Positions 8,280 through 17,090 of a stretch of DNA of 64,000 bases are shown here, piece by piece (positions within the stretch are counted from its first letter, which is position 1; the number at the start of each line of letters is the position of its first letter). Source of the stretch: Lachnoclostridium sp. UBA5725 (GTDB taxonomy: Bacteria > Bacillota > Clostridia > Lachnospirales > Lachnospiraceae). A program made the translations under genes and the position numbers. Location: NCBI GenBank assembly GCA_002419585.1, contig DIGJ01000009.1, positions 62,001 through 126,000 on the forward strand. Reading direction: 5' to 3'. The notes below the pieces were generated by a model that searched no databases, was not told where the DNA came from, and saw only the letters and a program-made list of their open reading frames with translations.

Positions 8280-9842
8280 TTACACTCCTGGTGCTGACCA
8301 CATATTTTTTGTGATATTTTGATTCGCTAGTTCTAATTGGGCAGCATACACTTTTCTCCAGTTTGCATACATATCATTGTAAACCTTATTATTTTCAGTG
8401 TTTGGATAATAGATCCTATCAATCTTAACTACTTTTTTAACCGTTTCGGCAACATCCGTATAGATACCAACTCCTTTACCGGCTAAGATTGCAGCGCCGA
8501 GGGCAGTTGCTTCTTTTACTTTTGGTACATAGACTGGTATGTTTAATACGTCTGATAAAATTTGACACCAAAGAGGACTCTTTGAGGCACCAGAAGCAAA
8601 TATAATTTCAGAAGGAGTTTCTCCTGTTACCGATGCAACCAACTCAATGTTTCCTTTGGTAACCATTGCAGAATTTTCCATAATGGCACGATAGAAAGTA
8701 TAACGATTACATTTTTCGGGATCCAATGAAAAGTTTGTAAAAGTAGGGGCAGCGTGCTTCCAACTTATGTAATTCATAACATCTGAGAAGGTGCAAAGCA
8801 TACCATAGCAGCCGGCAGGTATTTTTTCTGCCTCTTCATTCATTAGGTCGTATACATCGCGGCCTGTTTCCTTTGATAATTGTTTTTCGAATTGGCAGAA
8901 AGAATCGCGAAACCATCGCATGATAAGTCCTGGATAAAAAGCGAGAGCTTCGTATTGCCATAAGTCTGGTAAAGCGTGACAGTTTACACGTACACGGCAT
9001 TCGTCATCGGTTTTCGCAACGGAAGTATTGTATTCGAATTGCCAGAAGCTTCCGCCAAAAACGGCACCTTGTGAAGGAGATACAAGACCTACTCCGATGC
9101 AGCCTAATTGAGCATCTCCGCCTCCTGCTACAACTGGAATACCAGGAGTTAAGCCGGTTTCCTTTGCCCCAGTTTCGCTAACGGTTGCAACGATGGTTCC
9201 GCTTTCAAAGACTGGTGGGAAAATATCCGTTTTGAGACCGATTCGTTCCATGATGGTTTTGTCCCAGTTTCTAGTTGCTAAATCAAAGATACCAGTGGTG
9301 GAGCCATTACTTGGCTCGATTGAAAGAACACCAGTTAATTTTAAGATTAACCAATCGTTGAACATACCAACGTAGACGGTGTTTTCATAGATATCGGGCA
9401 TTTTATTCTTTACCCATAAAATACGTGGTAAAGCGCCCAAAGCATAGGTTTGGCCAGATTCTTTATAGATTTCCTTTTCTAGTTCAGGTGAGCTTTTTAT
9501 CAGTTGTATTACTTCCTCGTTCGAACGTGCATCTACATTTGCGCAGGCCCAGATTTCGTTGTAATCCTTGTCATAAAGAACGATACCCTCACGCATACAG
9601 GTGGTAGAAATCGCAGCGATTTCTTTTGGATCGATTTGTGTTTCGTTCAATACATCGCGGATGCAACCAGAAGCTAAGTCCCAGTTATGCACCCAGTCAA
9701 AATTCATAGAACCTGGAAAACGAGGATCTTCTTTATGTTCCCACTCTTGCTGTGAAACTGCTAATTGATTTCCTTCGAGATCAAAAATAACTGCCCGAAC
9801 ACTACCTGTACCGGCATCTAAGGCCATTAAATATTTTCCCAT
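8280..9842 (-). CDS. lsrK: Autoinducer-2 kinase
   Basis: Cytoplasmic FGGY-family kinase of 520 aa that phosphorylates imported AI-2 (DPD), trapping it and creating the LsrR inducer. The similarity to enteric LsrK is extensive: MALDAGTGSVRAVIFDLEGNQ at the N-terminus, CMREGIVLYD, WACANVDAR, PSNGSTTGIFDL, VVAGGGDAQLGC, GLIMRWFRDSFC and KEATALGAAI. These set it apart from xylulose or glycerol kinases. The ATG at 9842 is preferred over the one two codons upstream because GGAGG lies seven bases ahead of it but only one base ahead of the other. It lies between the cupin and lsrR. Confidence 0.9.
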   Translation of the reverse strand: MGKYLMALDAGTGSVRAVIFDLEGNQLAVSQQEWEHKEDPRFPGSMNFDWVHNWDLASGCIRDVLNETQIDPKEIAAISTTCMREGIVLYDKDYNEIWACANVDARSNEEVIQLIKSSPELEKEIYKESGQTYALGALPRILWVKNKMPDIYENTVYVGMFNDWLILKLTGVLSIEPSNGSTTGIFDLATRNWDKTIMERIGLKTDIFPPVFESGTIVATVSETGAKETGLTPGIPVVAGGGDAQLGCIGVGLVSPSQGAVFGGSFWQFEYNTSVAKTDDECRVRVNCHALPDLWQYEALAFYPGLIMRWFRDSFCQFEKQLSKETGRDVYDLMNEEAEKIPAGCYGMLCTFSDVMNYISWKHAAPTFTNFSLDPEKCNRYTFYRAIMENSAMVTKGNIELVASVTGETPSEIIFASGASKSPLWCQILSDVLNIPVYVPKVKEATALGAAILAGKGVGIYTDVAETVKKVVKIDRIYYPNTENNKVYNDMYANWRKVYAAQLELANQNITKNMWSAPGV

Positions 9843-9869
9843 AAACATACCTCCTTTAAAATTGTAACT

Positions 9870-10796
9870 CTATTCTTGGCATAACAATTCTGCGGTGCTC
9901 TCATCTGTAATTATGATATCAATATAACCACCCTTTAGTGCAGCGGCAATGGCAGGTACTTTTTGTGGTCCTGCAGCTACTCCAATCACGTTTTCTAACT
10001 GTTTTAAAGTGTTCAAAGAAACGTTAATCAGTCGGGAATCAATATCATTGTCTACTAAATTTCCATCTTTATCTATAAAATGACAAATCACATCGCCTAC
10101 GGCACCCTTCATGTTTAATAATAAGAAGTCGTTGTGACTTAACATGGAGGATTTTAATATGGTTGCATCATCATTCATAGCACCAATACCAACAATCGTC
10201 ATACTTGCAAGTTTAATCATGCTAGTCACTTCCTGAACTGAACTTTCATTGCGAATGGCCTCTGCCATTTCTTTTGAAGACATAATCAGTGGGGAAGGGA
10301 TTAAATATAATTTTGCATTGAAAATATTAGATGCGGAATTAGGCAAATAATAACCAACTCCTCCAGTTAAAGATACATAAGATACTTGGGTTTCAAGATT
10401 TCTCGCTAGATAACCAATGGTTTTTGAAGAAGTATCTCCATATCCAAAATTGATGTAGCAATTATCTGTTATGTGATTCGCAATATAAATATAAGCAGCT
10501 TTGGCTATTGTATCATTAACGCCTGTTGGGTTTGGATTTGTTGGAACTACATAACAGTCTTTTAAGTTATATTTTTCGATAAGACTATTTTCTAAGGAAT
10601 GTCTTTTGTCAAAAGCAGACGATATCTTAAACTGTACAATACCGGTATGTCTTGCTTTGTCTAATAGTTTAATAACACGCATACGGGAAATTTCCAAATT
10701 GTCTGCGATCGCTTGTTGTGTCATATTTTCCATATAATAATACCAAGCGACTTTGATCATTAGATTTTCTTCATAATTGGTTTCTGCATCATACAT
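9870..10796 (-). CDS. lsrR: LsrR-like repressor of the AI-2 operon (SorC/DeoR family)
   Basis: 308-aa regulator with an N-terminal helix-turn-helix (MTQQAIADNLEISRMRVIKLLDKARHTG split over residues 24-51) and a C-terminal SorC sugar-phosphate-binding domain (YVSLTGGVGYY, GIGAMNDDATIL, NVIGVAAGPQKVPAIAAALKGG, IITDESTAELL). In the enteric paradigm phospho-AI-2 binds this domain and releases repression. It is divergent from lsrA and precedes lsrK, as in enteric lsrRK. Three copies of ACAAATGTT-type sites in the 460-base divergent region are plausible operators. The start ATG follows GGGGAGAAG. Confidence 0.86.
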   Translation of the reverse strand: MYDAETNYEENLMIKVAWYYYMENMTQQAIADNLEISRMRVIKLLDKARHTGIVQFKISSAFDKRHSLENSLIEKYNLKDCYVVPTNPNPTGVNDTIAKAAYIYIANHITDNCYINFGYGDTSSKTIGYLARNLETQVSYVSLTGGVGYYLPNSASNIFNAKLYLIPSPLIMSSKEMAEAIRNESSVQEVTSMIKLASMTIVGIGAMNDDATILKSSMLSHNDFLLLNMKGAVGDVICHFIDKDGNLVDNDIDSRLINVSLNTLKQLENVIGVAAGPQKVPAIAAALKGGYIDIIITDESTAELLCQE

Positions 10797-10839
10797 AATA
10801 TTCTTCTCCCCTGTTATTGATTAATTTACTTTTTGTTCC

Positions 10840-10869
10840 ATTATACATGATTCAAGGATTCTTACACAA
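10840..10869 (-). promoter_or_regulatory. Promoter of lsrR-lsrK-cupin
   Basis: On the minus strand TTGTGT (complement of 10864-10869), an 18-base spacer and a perfect TATAAT (complement of 10840-10845). A candidate LsrR half-site lies 13 bases further upstream at 10882-10892. Confidence 0.5.
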
Positions 10870-10881
10870 ATAAAATACGAA

Positions 10882-11236
10882 ACAACATTTGTATTATGAG
10901 AAATCAAAATTATGTCATATTGCATCGAGAACTAGAATCAAATGAAGAGATACATATGTTTCGAGTCAAATCAAATGTTTTGCTTACGGATAGTATAACA
11001 ACAGAAAAACAAAAAGTCAATGTGCAAGTAAAAAATAAATAAAAGCAATCGATAAATAGCGAAAAATAGTTAAAAAACTGTATATTCTTCTTAGTGTCAG
11101 AATAAAATTGCACAATAAAAAACCCAAATAAATAAAAATGCTTGTGCAAAAAATGTTTTTCCTGTTGACAAATGTTCTAGTGTAACGTATGATTGTTTTA
11201 AAGAACAAAATATTTAACAACACACAAATGTTGTGT
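10882..11236. promoter_or_regulatory. Divergent lsr control region with three ACAAATGTT sites
   Basis: The 460 bases between lsrR and lsrA hold no credible gene. The same word appears three times: ACAACATTTGT at 10882-10892 (inverted), ACAAATGTT at 11168-11176, and ACACAA-ATG-TTGTGT at 11222-11236, a 6-3-6 inverted repeat. The middle copy overlaps the -35 of the lsrA promoter and the last lies downstream of the start, an arrangement suited to repression and DNA looping by LsrR. The rest of the region is AT-rich with no other structure seen. Confidence 0.55.
11165..11193 (+). promoter_or_regulatory. Near-consensus promoter of lsrACDBF
   Basis: TTGACA (11165-11170), a spacer of exactly 17 bases and TATGAT (11188-11193), about 65 bases before the lsrA ATG. 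One candidate LsrR site overlaps the -35 hexamer. Confidence 0.72.
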
Positions 11237-11257
11237 TAAGGAATGGGAGGAAAGAAA

Positions 11258-12790
11258 ATGCAAAAAACTGGTGAATCTGATAAAAACACGTTGCTAACCA
11301 TTCGGAATATACATAAGTCATTTGGATTGAATCAGGTTTTGAAAGGTATTAACCTGGAATTACGCGAAGGCGAAGTAATATCTTTGATTGGAGGAAATGG
11401 TGCTGGTAAAAGTACTCTAATGAAAATTATTATGGGAATTCATCAACCGGATGAAGGTGGTATTTTTATCAGAGGACAAGAAGTGCATTTGACAAAACCG
11501 TCAGTCGCGCTTGCGAATGGAATCTATATGGTTCCACAGGAACCTATGTTATTTCCTAATATGACAGTAGAAGAAAATATAACAATTGGGTTTGAAGAAA
11601 AATCAGCGGAACTACATAAAAGACTCGTGGCTCAAATTAAAGACGTTGGTTGGAATTTAGATTTAAACCGAAAAGCAAGCAGTCTTTCTATAGCTGAGCA
11701 GCAGTTGGTTGAAATTCTACGAGGTTTACTTCGTCAAGCTCAGATCTTAATCTTAGATGAGCCAACCAGTGCACTAACATTTGATGAGGTAGAAAGTTTG
11801 TTCAAGTGCGTTAACGATTTGCGTTCAAAAGGAATTTGTATTATATATATAACACATCGTTTAACGGAAGTCTTTGAAATCTCAACCAGTGTTGCAATCA
11901 TGCGAGATGGTGTTATTACATTAAGTGGAAATGTGAACGAGTTTACAAAGGAATCGTTGGTACTAGGCCTTTTACCTGCTAGTAAAGAAGAAAAGAAGGA
12001 AAAAGATCAGGAAGAAGAACATTACGTTGATTATGAAAAAAAGAGTCCTGTATTAGAATTGAAAGATTTTAGTGGTTATGGATTTAACAACATTTTCCTC
12101 AAGCTTTATCCGGGTGAGATTCTTGGAGTGGCCGGTGTAGTTGGAGCAGGACGTACCGAACTTGCTACTACAATTTTTGGAAGAGATAAAGTATTAGGTG
12201 GAAATGTAATTCTAGATGGAAAAGATATTACGGGTCTTTCTACAAAGAAGGTGCTCGAAGCAGGACTTAATTATGTGCCAGAAGATAGACACTTGCACGG
12301 ATTATTTAAGATAGCGGATGTAGCAGTAAATACAACTTCTGCAGTTCTTTCAAATAAGTCCATGGGAAGATTCTTTTTAAATAGAAAGAAAGAACATGAA
12401 ATAACACAAAAGTACATTGATGATTTTCGCATTAAAGTTACCGGACAATCACAGCTTACAGGAAGCCTTTCTGGTGGAAATCAGCAAAAAATTGTAATTG
12501 GACGAAGCCTTTCAACCAATCCTAAGGTAGTAATTTTAGATGAACCAACCCGTGGTATTGATGCAGGTGCTCGTGGAGATGTATATACAATCATAAAAGA
12601 ATTGAGAAAACAGGGTGTATCTGTTTTGCTTATTTCTTCTGATATGGAAGAGATTGTAGAACTTTCCGATCGTGCAGTATCCGTATTTCAGGGTCGCATA
12701 AATGCAGAATTTGCAAAAAATGAAATTAATCAGGACAATCTGATGGCGGCAGCATTTGACGTAAATACAGAGAAAGAGGTGGGTGTATGA
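11258..12790 (+). CDS. lsrA: AI-2 ABC transporter ATPase (two cassettes)
   Basis: Fused double ATP-binding cassette of 510 aa energising AI-2 import, of the RbsA/LsrA class. The first cassette has Walker A GGNGAGKST, signature-region SLSIAEQQ and Walker B LILDEPTS; the second has a degenerate Walker A (GVVGAGRTE), signature LSGGNQQK and Walker B VILDEPTRG. The start at 11258 is chosen because GGGAGG lies seven bases upstream, whereas an earlier in-frame ATG at 11243 precedes that site. The stop overlaps the lsrC ATG (GTATGA). Ribose-type importers share this architecture; the neighbouring lsrB, lsrF, lsrK and lsrR decide the assignment. Confidence 0.88.
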   Translation: MQKTGESDKNTLLTIRNIHKSFGLNQVLKGINLELREGEVISLIGGNGAGKSTLMKIIMGIHQPDEGGIFIRGQEVHLTKPSVALANGIYMVPQEPMLFPNMTVEENITIGFEEKSAELHKRLVAQIKDVGWNLDLNRKASSLSIAEQQLVEILRGLLRQAQILILDEPTSALTFDEVESLFKCVNDLRSKGICIIYITHRLTEVFEISTSVAIMRDGVITLSGNVNEFTKESLVLGLLPASKEEKKEKDQEEEHYVDYEKKSPVLELKDFSGYGFNNIFLKLYPGEILGVAGVVGAGRTELATTIFGRDKVLGGNVILDGKDITGLSTKKVLEAGLNYVPEDRHLHGLFKIADVAVNTTSAVLSNKSMGRFFLNRKKEHEITQKYIDDFRIKVTGQSQLTGSLSGGNQQKIVIGRSLSTNPKVVILDEPTRGIDAGARGDVYTIIKELRKQGVSVLLISSDMEEIVELSDRAVSVFQGRINAEFAKNEINQDNLMAAAFDVNTEKEVGV

Positions 12791-13800
12791 CTTTAATAAA
12801 AAAACTCACAAAATCACGAGAAGTGAGCAGCTTATTGTTCTTGATCGTATTATTTTTAATCGTTGGCTTTATTAACTTTGACTTTTTAACCGCATCCAAC
12901 ATACTGGCATGTTTCAACGACAGTGTTGTATTTACTCTACTCGCAGTAGGTATGGCATTTACTATTTTTACAGGTGAAATTGATGTCTCAATTGGTGCAA
13001 ACCTTGGATTCTCAGCCACGGTAGTAGGATCGTTATTACGAGATGGACACAGCTGGTTGTTTGCATTTGCGGTGGGAATCGCGATTGGCGCATTAATTGG
13101 TTTATTTAATGGTTGGGGTGTTGCATGTCTTAAAATACCATCCTTAATTTTCACATTAGGAACAAATGGTCTTCTTCGTGGAATGATTTATATTTATGCA
13201 GGAGGAGCTTGGGTAGAAAACTTACCAGCAAAGTTCACCTCCTATTCATCAAAACCATTATTAGGAAATCTGACTGTTTACTATGCAGTTGCGTTGGTAG
13301 CAGTGATAGCGATACATTTTATGCTTACAAAGACCAAAAAAGGAAAATATTTTATCGCAGTAGGTGATAATGCAGGAGGAGCTACCTTAGTTGGTATTCC
13401 TGCAGTACAAACAAAGATTTGGGCATATGTTCTTTGTGGTGTATTTGCAGCAGTGGCTAGTATTATTTATGCGTCACGTATTGGATTTGTTACATCAATC
13501 GCTGGTAATGGATACGAAATGAAAGCGGTTGCCGCTTGTGTTATTGGTGGTATTAGTTTAACAGGCGGTGTTGGTAGCGTTATAGGTGCATCCATCGGTG
13601 CAGTTATCATGTCTAGTGTAAGCCGTATCTTAGTATTTATGGGATTTTCTTCGGACTACGATAATACAATTACTGGATTTATGTTAATTACAATTGTAGT
13701 TGTGGACTCCTTAATGCAGCGACATGCTGCTGAAAAAATCAGACGTGAGCGATTGACAGCAAGAGCAACGAATACAGCAACCCAAAAAGGAGGAGAATAG
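12787..13800 (+). CDS. lsrC: AI-2 ABC transporter permease LsrC
   Basis: Membrane permease of 337 aa in the ribose/AI-2 (branched-chain amino acid/ribose) permease family, with eight to ten hydrophobic segments and the family motifs FTGEIDVSIGANLG, IPSLIFTLGTNGLLRG, VGDNAGGATLVGIP and the glycine-rich ACVIGGISLTGGVGSVIGA. The start overlaps lsrA by four bases, with GAGGTG upstream, so translation is probably coupled. It pairs with LsrD. Confidence 0.86.
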   Translation: MTLIKKLTKSREVSSLLFLIVLFLIVGFINFDFLTASNILACFNDSVVFTLLAVGMAFTIFTGEIDVSIGANLGFSATVVGSLLRDGHSWLFAFAVGIAIGALIGLFNGWGVACLKIPSLIFTLGTNGLLRGMIYIYAGGAWVENLPAKFTSYSSKPLLGNLTVYYAVALVAVIAIHFMLTKTKKGKYFIAVGDNAGGATLVGIPAVQTKIWAYVLCGVFAAVASIIYASRIGFVTSIAGNGYEMKAVAACVIGGISLTGGVGSVIGASIGAVIMSSVSRILVFMGFSSDYDNTITGFMLITIVVVDSLMQRHAAEKIRRERLTARATNTATQKGGE

Positions 13801-13802
13801 GC

Positions 13803-14807
13803 ATGAATAAGTCAACAACGAAAAAAACTCTCTTTAACTGGGATAGCTTTCTATTTTGCGTTTTAATTTTAGAATTTGTGGTATTTGGTTTAGCAAATTC
13901 AAAATTTTTAATGCCAAGAGTTTTATTAGCAAGTGTAAACGATTTTATTGCAATTTGTATTATCGCTTTGTTTGTAACATTTGTTATGATTACTGGAGGT
14001 ATTGATATTCAGGCAGCATCAATCGTAGGGCTTACATCCATTATCATTGGTGTTGGTTGGCAAGATGGTGGGTTGAATATCTGGGTTGCAGCTTTAATCG
14101 CTGTAGTAGCTGCAGCATTTTGTGGAGCACTCTCCGGTTTCTTTATTGCTTATTGTGGGGTACAATCGATGGTTGTCACACTGGGTGGAAGTTTTTTGTA
14201 TGCTGGATTTGCATTATTGGTATCAAATTTATCCGCAACAGAAAGTTATAAAGGAATCAGTGGATTCCCAGAATATTTTAAGATAATTTCAAAATTTAAA
14301 CTATTTGGAGTTATTCCGAGCCAGTTAATTTTATTTTTTATATTGATTATAATAGCATACTTATTATTACACAAATCAAAATATGGTCGCAATGTATTTC
14401 TGGTTGGAATTAACCAAGAAGCGGCAGAGTATTCAGGAATTAATACAAGGCTTGTTATTTTGAGTACATATGTTTTATCTGCTGTGAGTGCAGCAATTGC
14501 CGGTATTATGTTAACCTCTTATCTAGGTACAGCAAAGAGTGATTTGGGTTCTAACTTAACCCTTAACATAATTACAGCAGTCGTACTTGGAGGTACACTT
14601 AGTACAGGAGGAAAGGGTAGTGCAATTGGAACAGCACTCGCATCCTTAGTAATTGGTATATTAAGATTTGGTTTACCGCTTTGTTTTAAAGTAAACACAC
14701 AGTACCTAGATATACCGGTAGGACTACTTTTACTTGTAGTCGTAATTGGACGTGCGATCGTATCCAGACCGCAAACAATTGCATTCTTTAATAAGTTTAA
14801 AAAATAA
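13803..14807 (+). CDS. lsrD: AI-2 ABC transporter permease LsrD
   Basis: Second permease, 334 aa, same family as LsrC: ITGGIDIQAASIVGLTSI near residue 60, VQSMVVTLGGSFLYAG, VGINQEAAEYSGIN and VLGGTLSTGGKGSAIGTALA. The ATG follows the lsrC stop after two bases, with AAAGGAGGAG just before the stop. It forms the heterodimeric channel with LsrC. Confidence 0.86.
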   Translation: MNKSTTKKTLFNWDSFLFCVLILEFVVFGLANSKFLMPRVLLASVNDFIAICIIALFVTFVMITGGIDIQAASIVGLTSIIIGVGWQDGGLNIWVAALIAVVAAAFCGALSGFFIAYCGVQSMVVTLGGSFLYAGFALLVSNLSATESYKGISGFPEYFKIISKFKLFGVIPSQLILFFILIIIAYLLLHKSKYGRNVFLVGINQEAAEYSGINTRLVILSTYVLSAVSAAIAGIMLTSYLGTAKSDLGSNLTLNIITAVVLGGTLSTGGKGSAIGTALASLVIGILRFGLPLCFKVNTQYLDIPVGLLLLVVVIGRAIVSRPQTIAFFNKFKK

Positions 14808-14885
14808 TTAAGGAATTGCAAAATAATGTATGGGATTATTCAAAGCAATCAGCTTTTGGATAAATAAAAAAAGGAGGTTTATTTT

Positions 14886-16016
14886 ATGAAATTAAAAAAA
14901 GTTATGTCATTAGTACTTGCATGCTCTATGGTGTTGTCTTTAACTGCATGTGGTGGTAAAAGCGAGACAGCTACAACAAAAGAGAGTGGGGATGCTGCTA
15001 CTTCAACAGAAACAACGAAAGGCGGCGATATCGCAGGTAAAACAGTTGTATTTATTCCAAAACTTACAGGTAATGCATTCTTTGAAGCAGCAAATGTTGG
15101 TGCTCAAAAGTATGCTGGTGATTGGGGAATTACAGTAGATTATCAGGGAAGCGCTTCCGCAGGAGTAGCTGATCAGGTTCAGGTAATCAATAATGCAGTA
15201 GCAAGTGGTGCTGATGCAATCTGTATTTCTACTGTTGATGCAGCAGGAGTAAAAGACGCATTATTAGCAGCAAAAGATGCTGGTTTAACTGTTTGTACAT
15301 GGGATTCTGATTCTGAAGGCGATGCTCGTTCATTAATGGTATCTCAGGGAACTCCAGAAGTTTTAGGACAAATGTTAGTAGATATGTCTGTTGATGCATT
15401 AACAAAACGTGGTGTTGATCCAGCAAAAGATGAAGTAAAATATGTTTGGCATTATTCACAGGCTACAGTAACTGACCAGAACTCATGGCAGGTAGCTGGT
15501 GAAGCAATCATCAAAGAAAAATATCCAAACTGGGTAAAAGTTGCTGATAACTACTATTCCGAGCAGGATGCTGAAAAAGCAGTTTCTGTAGGTGCAGCTA
15601 TCTTAGATGCATATTCTGATATTGACCTAATTATCTGTAATGACTCTACAGCACTTCCTGGACAGTTAAAGGCTGCTCAGAACAAAGGTCTTGGAAAAGA
15701 TGATGTTACAATTACTGGATTCGCAAGTCCTCAATCAATCAAAGAATACTGTGATGCAGGCGTACTTTATGAATGGGGTCTATGGGATTGTGGTATCCAA
15801 GGCGCTATGGGATGCTATCTTGCAGCATATCTTGCAGCTGGTAACGAAGTAAAAGTTGGTGATAAAATTAATATTCCTGGAATTGGTGATTGTGAAATCC
15901 TTGCAAATGATTGCTTATCTGAAGGTGCGACAACTGCTGATACAAATAATGGTGTAGTATTATTACCTGAACGAGTAGTCTTCGATGCAAGCAATGTAAA
16001 TGATTACAACTTCTAA
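14886..16016 (+). CDS. lsrB: AI-2-binding lipoprotein LsrB
   Basis: Lipidated AI-2 receptor of 376 aa (lipobox SLTAC, C22). It aligns closely with enteric LsrB: VFIPKLTGNAFF (K59), TWDSDSE (D140/D142), TVTDQN (D197-Q198), EWGLWD, NIPGIG and NGVVLLPERVVFD. Against the six Salmonella AI-2 contacts, as I recall them, the Lys, two Asp and Gln are kept, but the Pro/Ala pair of APDANALP is replaced by CNDSTALP (N252, S254). The AGGAGG site gives a firm start. A stem-loop separates it from lsrF. Confidence 0.88.
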   Translation: MKLKKVMSLVLACSMVLSLTACGGKSETATTKESGDAATSTETTKGGDIAGKTVVFIPKLTGNAFFEAANVGAQKYAGDWGITVDYQGSASAGVADQVQVINNAVASGADAICISTVDAAGVKDALLAAKDAGLTVCTWDSDSEGDARSLMVSQGTPEVLGQMLVDMSVDALTKRGVDPAKDEVKYVWHYSQATVTDQNSWQVAGEAIIKEKYPNWVKVADNYYSEQDAEKAVSVGAAILDAYSDIDLIICNDSTALPGQLKAAQNKGLGKDDVTITGFASPQSIKEYCDAGVLYEWGLWDCGIQGAMGCYLAAYLAAGNEVKVGDKINIPGIGDCEILANDCLSEGATTADTNNGVVLLPERVVFDASNVNDYNF

Positions 16017-16056
16017 AAATAATTAGAATGGTAATAAATAACTAAGTAAAGGGGCT

Positions 16057-16083
16057 GTGCATACAGAGTATTTGAGTATGCAC
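16057..16083. terminator. Intercistronic stem-loop between lsrB and lsrF
   Basis: GTGCATAC paired with GTATGCAC around an 11-base loop, extendable through the flanking GGGG and TCCC bases, with no strong T-run. Like the hairpins after the other two binding-protein genes in this window, it probably favours binding-protein mRNA. Confidence 0.55.
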
Positions 16084-16121
16084 TTCCCTTGTTTGTACAA
16101 AGAATAAGGAGGCATAATTAA

Positions 16122-17003
16122 ATGGCAGATTTAGATGGTTTAAAAATAGCAAAAGACTACAAAGTTGAAGTACCTTTTGCGAATCAGGGAAATTTTCATG
16201 TAAAAGGCGCAAATAATTTAGATTGGGGTATGAAAAAACATCTTTCTAATATATTTGATCCAGTGAGTGGGAATACTGTAATGTTCGCATTTGACCATGG
16301 ATACTTCATGGGATCTACCGCAGGATTGGAAAGATTGGATATATTAATACCACAGTTAATCCCTCATGTAGACGTGTTAATGGGTACAAGAGGAGCACTT
16401 CGTACTTGTGTTCCACCGGAATGCGGTAAAGGTATTGCACTTCGTACAACATCCGGTTCTTCTATGTTAAATGATGACCTTTCTCATGAAGTTGTAGCTG
16501 TAGATATCGAAGATGCAATTCGTATGAATGCTGACTGTATGGCAGTTCAGACATTTATTGGAGCAGATGGACAGCTATCTAGCATCGATAATATATCGAG
16601 AACAATCAATGCAGGAATGCGCTTCGATATCCCTACTATGGGCGTTATAGCAGTTGGTAAAGAAATGGAACGTACCGATCGTTTCTTTAAATTAGCAACT
16701 CGTATTATTGCTGAAATGGGAGCAAATATTATCAAAACATATAACTGTGAAAATTTTGAAGAAGTCGTTGCGGCTTGCCCTGTACCAATTGTAGTTGCAG
16801 GTGGAAAGAAATTAGCTGAAAAAGATGCTCTTTCACTAGCTTATGAAGTAATTAGCAAAGGTGCAAGAGGAGTTGACATGGGACGTAATATCTTCCAGAG
16901 TCAGAATCCTGTAGCTATGGCACAGGCGGTTAACATGGTTGTACATAAAGGTGCAACAGATAAGGAAGCATATGAATTCTTCCTTGATACAAAAAATAAA
17001 TAA
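16122..17003 (+). CDS. lsrF: Phospho-AI-2 thiolase/aldolase LsrF
   Basis: Class I aldolase-like (DhnA family) enzyme of 293 aa. In enteric bacteria LsrF transfers an acetyl group from 3-hydroxy-5-phosphonooxypentane-2,4-dione to CoA, completing AI-2 degradation. Diagnostic segments are FDHGYFMG, DVLMGTRGALRT, IIKTYNCENFEEV (the Schiff-base-type lysine), CPVPIVVAGGKK and GVDMGRNIFQS. It is the last gene of the operon, behind AAGGAGGC. Its substrate in enterics is made by LsrG, for which no homologue is present here. Confidence 0.88.
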   Translation: MADLDGLKIAKDYKVEVPFANQGNFHVKGANNLDWGMKKHLSNIFDPVSGNTVMFAFDHGYFMGSTAGLERLDILIPQLIPHVDVLMGTRGALRTCVPPECGKGIALRTTSGSSMLNDDLSHEVVAVDIEDAIRMNADCMAVQTFIGADGQLSSIDNISRTINAGMRFDIPTMGVIAVGKEMERTDRFFKLATRIIAEMGANIIKTYNCENFEEVVAACPVPIVVAGGKKLAEKDALSLAYEVISKGARGVDMGRNIFQSQNPVAMAQAVNMVVHKGATDKEAYEFFLDTKNK

Positions 17004-17044
17004 GAAAACAATCGACTTTTCGTTTTGTATCTCCATACAAATAT

Positions 17045-17081
17045 AGGGGTTGTGCACTGATTACTCTAGTGCACAACCCCT
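17045..17081. terminator. Hairpin between convergent lsrF and hydrogenase operons
   Basis: A perfect 14-bp stem (AGGGGTTGTGCACT with its complement at 17068-17081) and a nine-base loop between convergent stop codons. The downstream T-run is broken (TATTATTA), so it is a moderate bidirectional terminator. Confidence 0.7.
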
Positions 17082-17090
17082 TATTATTAA

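Noticed and set aside
8280..9842. Carbohydrate kinase considered as xylulokinase or glycerol kinase
   Set aside because: LsrK-specific segments (CMREGIVLYD, WACANVDAR, GLIMRWFRDSFC) and the lsr neighbours decide for AI-2 kinase.
10910..11223. Two 70-80 codon minus-strand ORFs in the lsr control region
   Set aside because: They are extremely rich in Phe and Leu from AT-rich DNA, lack ribosome sites and overlap the promoter and operator sites.
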